DNA of 64,000 bases from Flavobacterium sp. HSC-61S13. Lineage in GTDB: Bacteria; Bacteroidota; Bacteroidia; Flavobacteriales; Flavobacteriaceae. Every line of letters starts with the position of its first letter. Position 1 is the stretch's first letter. The notes under the pieces were generated by a model. That model was not told the origin of the DNA, did not search any database, and worked only from the letters and a program-made list of their open reading frames with translations. Shown in pieces: positions 61,518 through 64,000 of this stretch. The position numbers were made by a program, and so were the translations under genes. The stretch covers positions 186,001-250,000 of the forward strand of contig NZ_JALJZV010000003.1 in assembly GCF_024171535.1 (NCBI RefSeq). Reading direction: 5' to 3'.

Positions 61518-63698
61518 CTATTGTTGGTTTTTTCTTATATAGTTGAAATCCAATTGTTTTTTAATCAAATCGGCGTTTTTAACCGTTACAATCACTTCAT
61601 CTCCTAACTGAATCACGTTGTTTGTCGACTGTCCTACCAAAGCGTATTGTTTGTCGTCGAAGATGTAATAGTCATCCTTAATTTCGCGAATTCGAACCAT
61701 TCCTTCACATTTGTTATCCACGAGTTCAACGTAGATCCCCCACTCGGTAACACCGGAAATAACACCGACAAATTCTTTGCCTTTTTGATCTTGCATAAAT
61801 TTGACTTGCATGTATTTCACACTGTCTCTTTCTGCATTGGCTGCTAAACTCTCCATCTGTGAACAGTGCAAACATTTAACTTCCATCTCCTCTTCATTAA
61901 CCGATGCACCTTGATCCAAATAATGCTGTAGCAAACGATGGGCCATTATATCTGGATATCGACGTATTGGCGATGTAAAATGCGAGTAATATTCAAAAGC
62001 CAATCCGTAATGTCCAATATTTTCCGTGGAATAACTGGCTTTACTCATACTTCTGATGGTTAAGGTATCTACCAAATTTTGCTCTTTTTTACCTTGTACT
62101 TGTGAAAGTAACGTATTTAAGGAACTCGAAATGGAGGCTTTGGATTTAAAGTTAATCGAATAGCCAAATTTTGAAATGATACCTTGAAGGTTAAATAATT
62201 TGTCTTGATCGGGCTCATCGTGTATACGGTATACAAAGGTTTTTTTCTGTTTACCGACGTATTCAGATACTTTTTTATTGGCCAACAACATAAATTCTTC
62301 AATCAAGTGGTTGGCATCTTTGGAAACTTTAAAATACACTCCAACCGGTTCGTCGTTTTCGTTTAAGTGAAACTTCACCTCTACTTTGTCAAATGAAATG
62401 GCACCATCGCTCATTCTCTTTTGACGCATGATTTTAGCTAATTCATTCATTTTAAGTACTCCATCAACTATAGGTTGCTCAATTTCTTGTACAACACCAC
62501 TTATTGAAATGTTTTCTGGAATAAATCCTTTGCCGGTTTCGATGATTTGTTGGGCCTCTTCATAAGCCATTCTCTTATCGGAATAGGTTACGGTTCTTCC
62601 AAACCACTGATCGACGATCTCTGCTTTTTCATTTAATTGAAAAACAGCTGAAAACGTATATTTTTCTTCGTTTGGTCTTAAGGAACACGCAAAGTTAGAT
62701 AAGACTTCGGGCAGCATCGGTACTACTCGATCTACCAAATATACCGAGGTAGCTCTTTGATAGGCTTCCGCATCTAAAATGGTTCCCTCTTGAACATAAT
62801 GGGAAACGTCGGCTATGTGAACACCTATTTCGTAACGACCGTTTTCGAGTTGTCTAAACGAAAGGGCATCATCAAAATCCTTGGCATCCTTTGGATCTAT
62901 AGTAAAGGTCAATACATCGCGCATATCGCGACGTTTGTCAATTTCACTTTGCTGTATACTCGTATCTATTTTTTGCGCAAAAGCTTCTACTTCAACGGGG
63001 AAATCATTCGGTAAACCGTATTCGGCCAATATAGCATGCATTTCCGTATTGTGTTCGCCTTGTTTACCCAAAACTTTAAGTATACGACCAAATGGACTGT
63101 CGGCTCGATCTGGCCAATCTTCAATATTTACTAAAACGACATCGCCGTCTTTAGCATTTCCGATTTTGTCTTTTGAAATAAAAATATCGGTATACATTTT
63201 GGCATTGGCACTTGTAACGAAAGCAAAATTCTTTTGAATCTCGATAACTCCAACAAATTCCGTTTTATGCCTTTTAATAATTTCGACAACCTCACCCTCC
63301 GGTTTTTTACCTTTACGTTTGTTGTAGATATAAACTTTTACTAAGTCTTTGTCTAAAGCTTTATTCAAGTTGTTGGTTGGAATAAAAACGTCTTCTTCCA
63401 ATTCACTGCATACGAAATAAGCCGTCTTTCTACTGGTCATGTCAATAGTTCCTTCGAAGTAATCCATCGTAGGAATGATTTGAAATTTACCCGGTTCTAT
63501 TTCTTTGATTTTTTCTTTGGATAAAAGATATTTTAATTCTTTGATTATATCATTTCTTCCTTGAGTATCAATGATATCCATTGATGCTGCTATTTGTTTG
63601 TAATTATAGGTCTTGGAAGAATTATTAGATAGTAGTTTCAGGATTTTTGCTGAAAAATCTTGAAGTTTATTTTTTTTTTGATTTATTTTTTTACGCAT
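61518..63698 (-). CDS. rnr: Ribonuclease R
   Basis: A 726-residue 3'-5' exoribonuclease of the RNase II/R family. An N-terminal helix-turn-helix-like part (about 10-65) precedes cold-shock domains. The RNB catalytic domain (about 255-580) has the metal-binding FTIDPKDAKDFDDALSF, VGVHIADVSHYV-like GVHIADVSHYVQEG, and FTSPIRRYPDIMAHRLL. A C-terminal S1 domain follows (about 640-720: FVGVISGVTEWGIYVEL). It degrades structured RNAs and takes part in tmRNA and rRNA quality control. No TAnnTTTG element lies directly upstream; a match is 240 bases away. Confidence 0.95.
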   Translation of the reverse strand: MRKKINQKKNKLQDFSAKILKLLSNNSSKTYNYKQIAASMDIIDTQGRNDIIKELKYLLSKEKIKEIEPGKFQIIPTMDYFEGTIDMTSRKTAYFVCSELEEDVFIPTNNLNKALDKDLVKVYIYNKRKGKKPEGEVVEIIKRHKTEFVGVIEIQKNFAFVTSANAKMYTDIFISKDKIGNAKDGDVVLVNIEDWPDRADSPFGRILKVLGKQGEHNTEMHAILAEYGLPNDFPVEVEAFAQKIDTSIQQSEIDKRRDMRDVLTFTIDPKDAKDFDDALSFRQLENGRYEIGVHIADVSHYVQEGTILDAEAYQRATSVYLVDRVVPMLPEVLSNFACSLRPNEEKYTFSAVFQLNEKAEIVDQWFGRTVTYSDKRMAYEEAQQIIETGKGFIPENISISGVVQEIEQPIVDGVLKMNELAKIMRQKRMSDGAISFDKVEVKFHLNENDEPVGVYFKVSKDANHLIEEFMLLANKKVSEYVGKQKKTFVYRIHDEPDQDKLFNLQGIISKFGYSINFKSKASISSSLNTLLSQVQGKKEQNLVDTLTIRSMSKASYSTENIGHYGLAFEYYSHFTSPIRRYPDIMAHRLLQHYLDQGASVNEEEMEVKCLHCSQMESLAANAERDSVKYMQVKFMQDQKGKEFVGVISGVTEWGIYVELVDNKCEGMVRIREIKDDYYIFDDKQYALVGQSTNNVIQLGDEVIVTVKNADLIKKQLDFNYIRKNQQ

Positions 63699-64000
63699 TA
63701 TAATCTTGTTTTTAGATTAAGTTCTAAACTATTTTTTAACGAAATTTCACTTAACTGGTTTAAATGTACAAAATAGTAGGAGAAGAGATTTTGTATTTTA
63801 AAAAATTAAATAAAATATAACGTTTATAATTATTTCTTTGTTGGTGAAGGATTAATTTAAGACTTTTTTAATCAGAAGGTTAAGATATCAAGTCCATGTA
63901 ATTAGAAACTATTACAATTATTTATGAAGTAAATTATAGTACAAATATAATACTTTTCTGGTAAAAATATAAATAAAGCCTTTTTTGGATAAGCCTTGGC
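63699..64000. other. Gene-free window end upstream of rnr
   Basis: AT-rich sequence without an ORF. TATATTTG on the minus strand at 63942-63949 could start rnr transcription with a 240-base leader. The last 20 bases may belong to a neighbouring gene or terminator. Confidence 0.4.

Noticed and set aside
1..64000. Insertion sequences, integrases or toxin-antitoxin pairs
   Set aside because: No transposase, integrase or recognisable toxin/antitoxin gene was found among the coding regions.

Overview
The window reads as chromosome of a member of the Flavobacteriia (Bacteroidota). It is AT-rich. Many genes are preceded by the Bacteroidota -7 element TAnnTTTG instead of a Shine-Dalgarno sequence. 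The gene families are typical of the group: DUF3078, DUF2480, DUF4837, DUF4349, GIN-domain protein, HesB/SufBCD plus SufS/SufE/SufT, and HmuTUV-HemS. I see no prophage, insertion sequence, CRISPR array or obvious plasmid gene. The genus cannot be fixed from the sequence alone.

Layout. 1-579: 5' part of a secreted choice-of-anchor-J protein. 926-3054: hflX and a DUF3078 outer-membrane protein, converging on a terminator. 3118-5610: sufS-sufE-sufT-DUF2480 (minus). 5791-9519: a divergent heme-uptake operon (binding protein, permease, ATPase, HemS-like factor). 9730-10803: a lipoprotein PNGase F with the full catalytic triad. 11150-13854: nrdB-nrdA, both without an ATP-cone. 14349-16905: a lipoprotein and a divergent TPR/AraC membrane regulator sharing a 26-bp perfect palindrome. 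16968-19655: an MgtA-type Mg2+ ATPase, preceded by about 500 nt of leader holding a row of hairpins and a three-way junction. 20491-21467: a small ABC pair. 21480-21605: a structured intergenic element. 21692-25829: sufA-sufB-sufC-sufD (minus), so the SUF machinery lies in two transcription units about 16 kb apart. 26219-32912: MBL-fold hydrolase and three secreted peptidases (C10, S8, M1). 33007-37096: rnpA, DUF4349, kup, OmpA-like. 37174-41380 (minus): pgk, MltD-like transglycosylase, DUF4837, ElaA-like acetyltransferase. 41702-47811: monooxygenase, holB, DoxX, Pif1-like helicase, OmpH/Skp.

The main large-scale feature is at 49.5-53.1 kb. Three sites matching the ParB-binding consensus parS sit at both ends of mnmG and inside the last codons of ybeY. 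The 1.2-kb gene-free region between ybeY and gltX carries at least six DnaA-box-like 9-mers and a very AT-rich stretch. I interpret this as the chromosomal replication origin with its centromere-like sites. Right of it lie gltX, a lipoprotein, an SPFH protein, a YtxH/holin-like stress operon, glnS, folB, tRNA-Cys, a LysE exporter, a GIN-domain protein and rnr.

How the parts work together: iron is the theme of the first 26 kb. Heme import and heme handling sit between the two halves of the Fe-S assembly pathway. The second theme is the cell surface and secreted hydrolysis (PNGase F, C10, S8 and M1 peptidases, OmpA/OmpH/MltD). The rest is core information processing around the origin. The most promising candidates for something undescribed are the structured mgtA leader with its internal 36-codon ORF, the two long perfect palindromes near 14.3 and 15.1 kb, and the structured element after the ABC pair.
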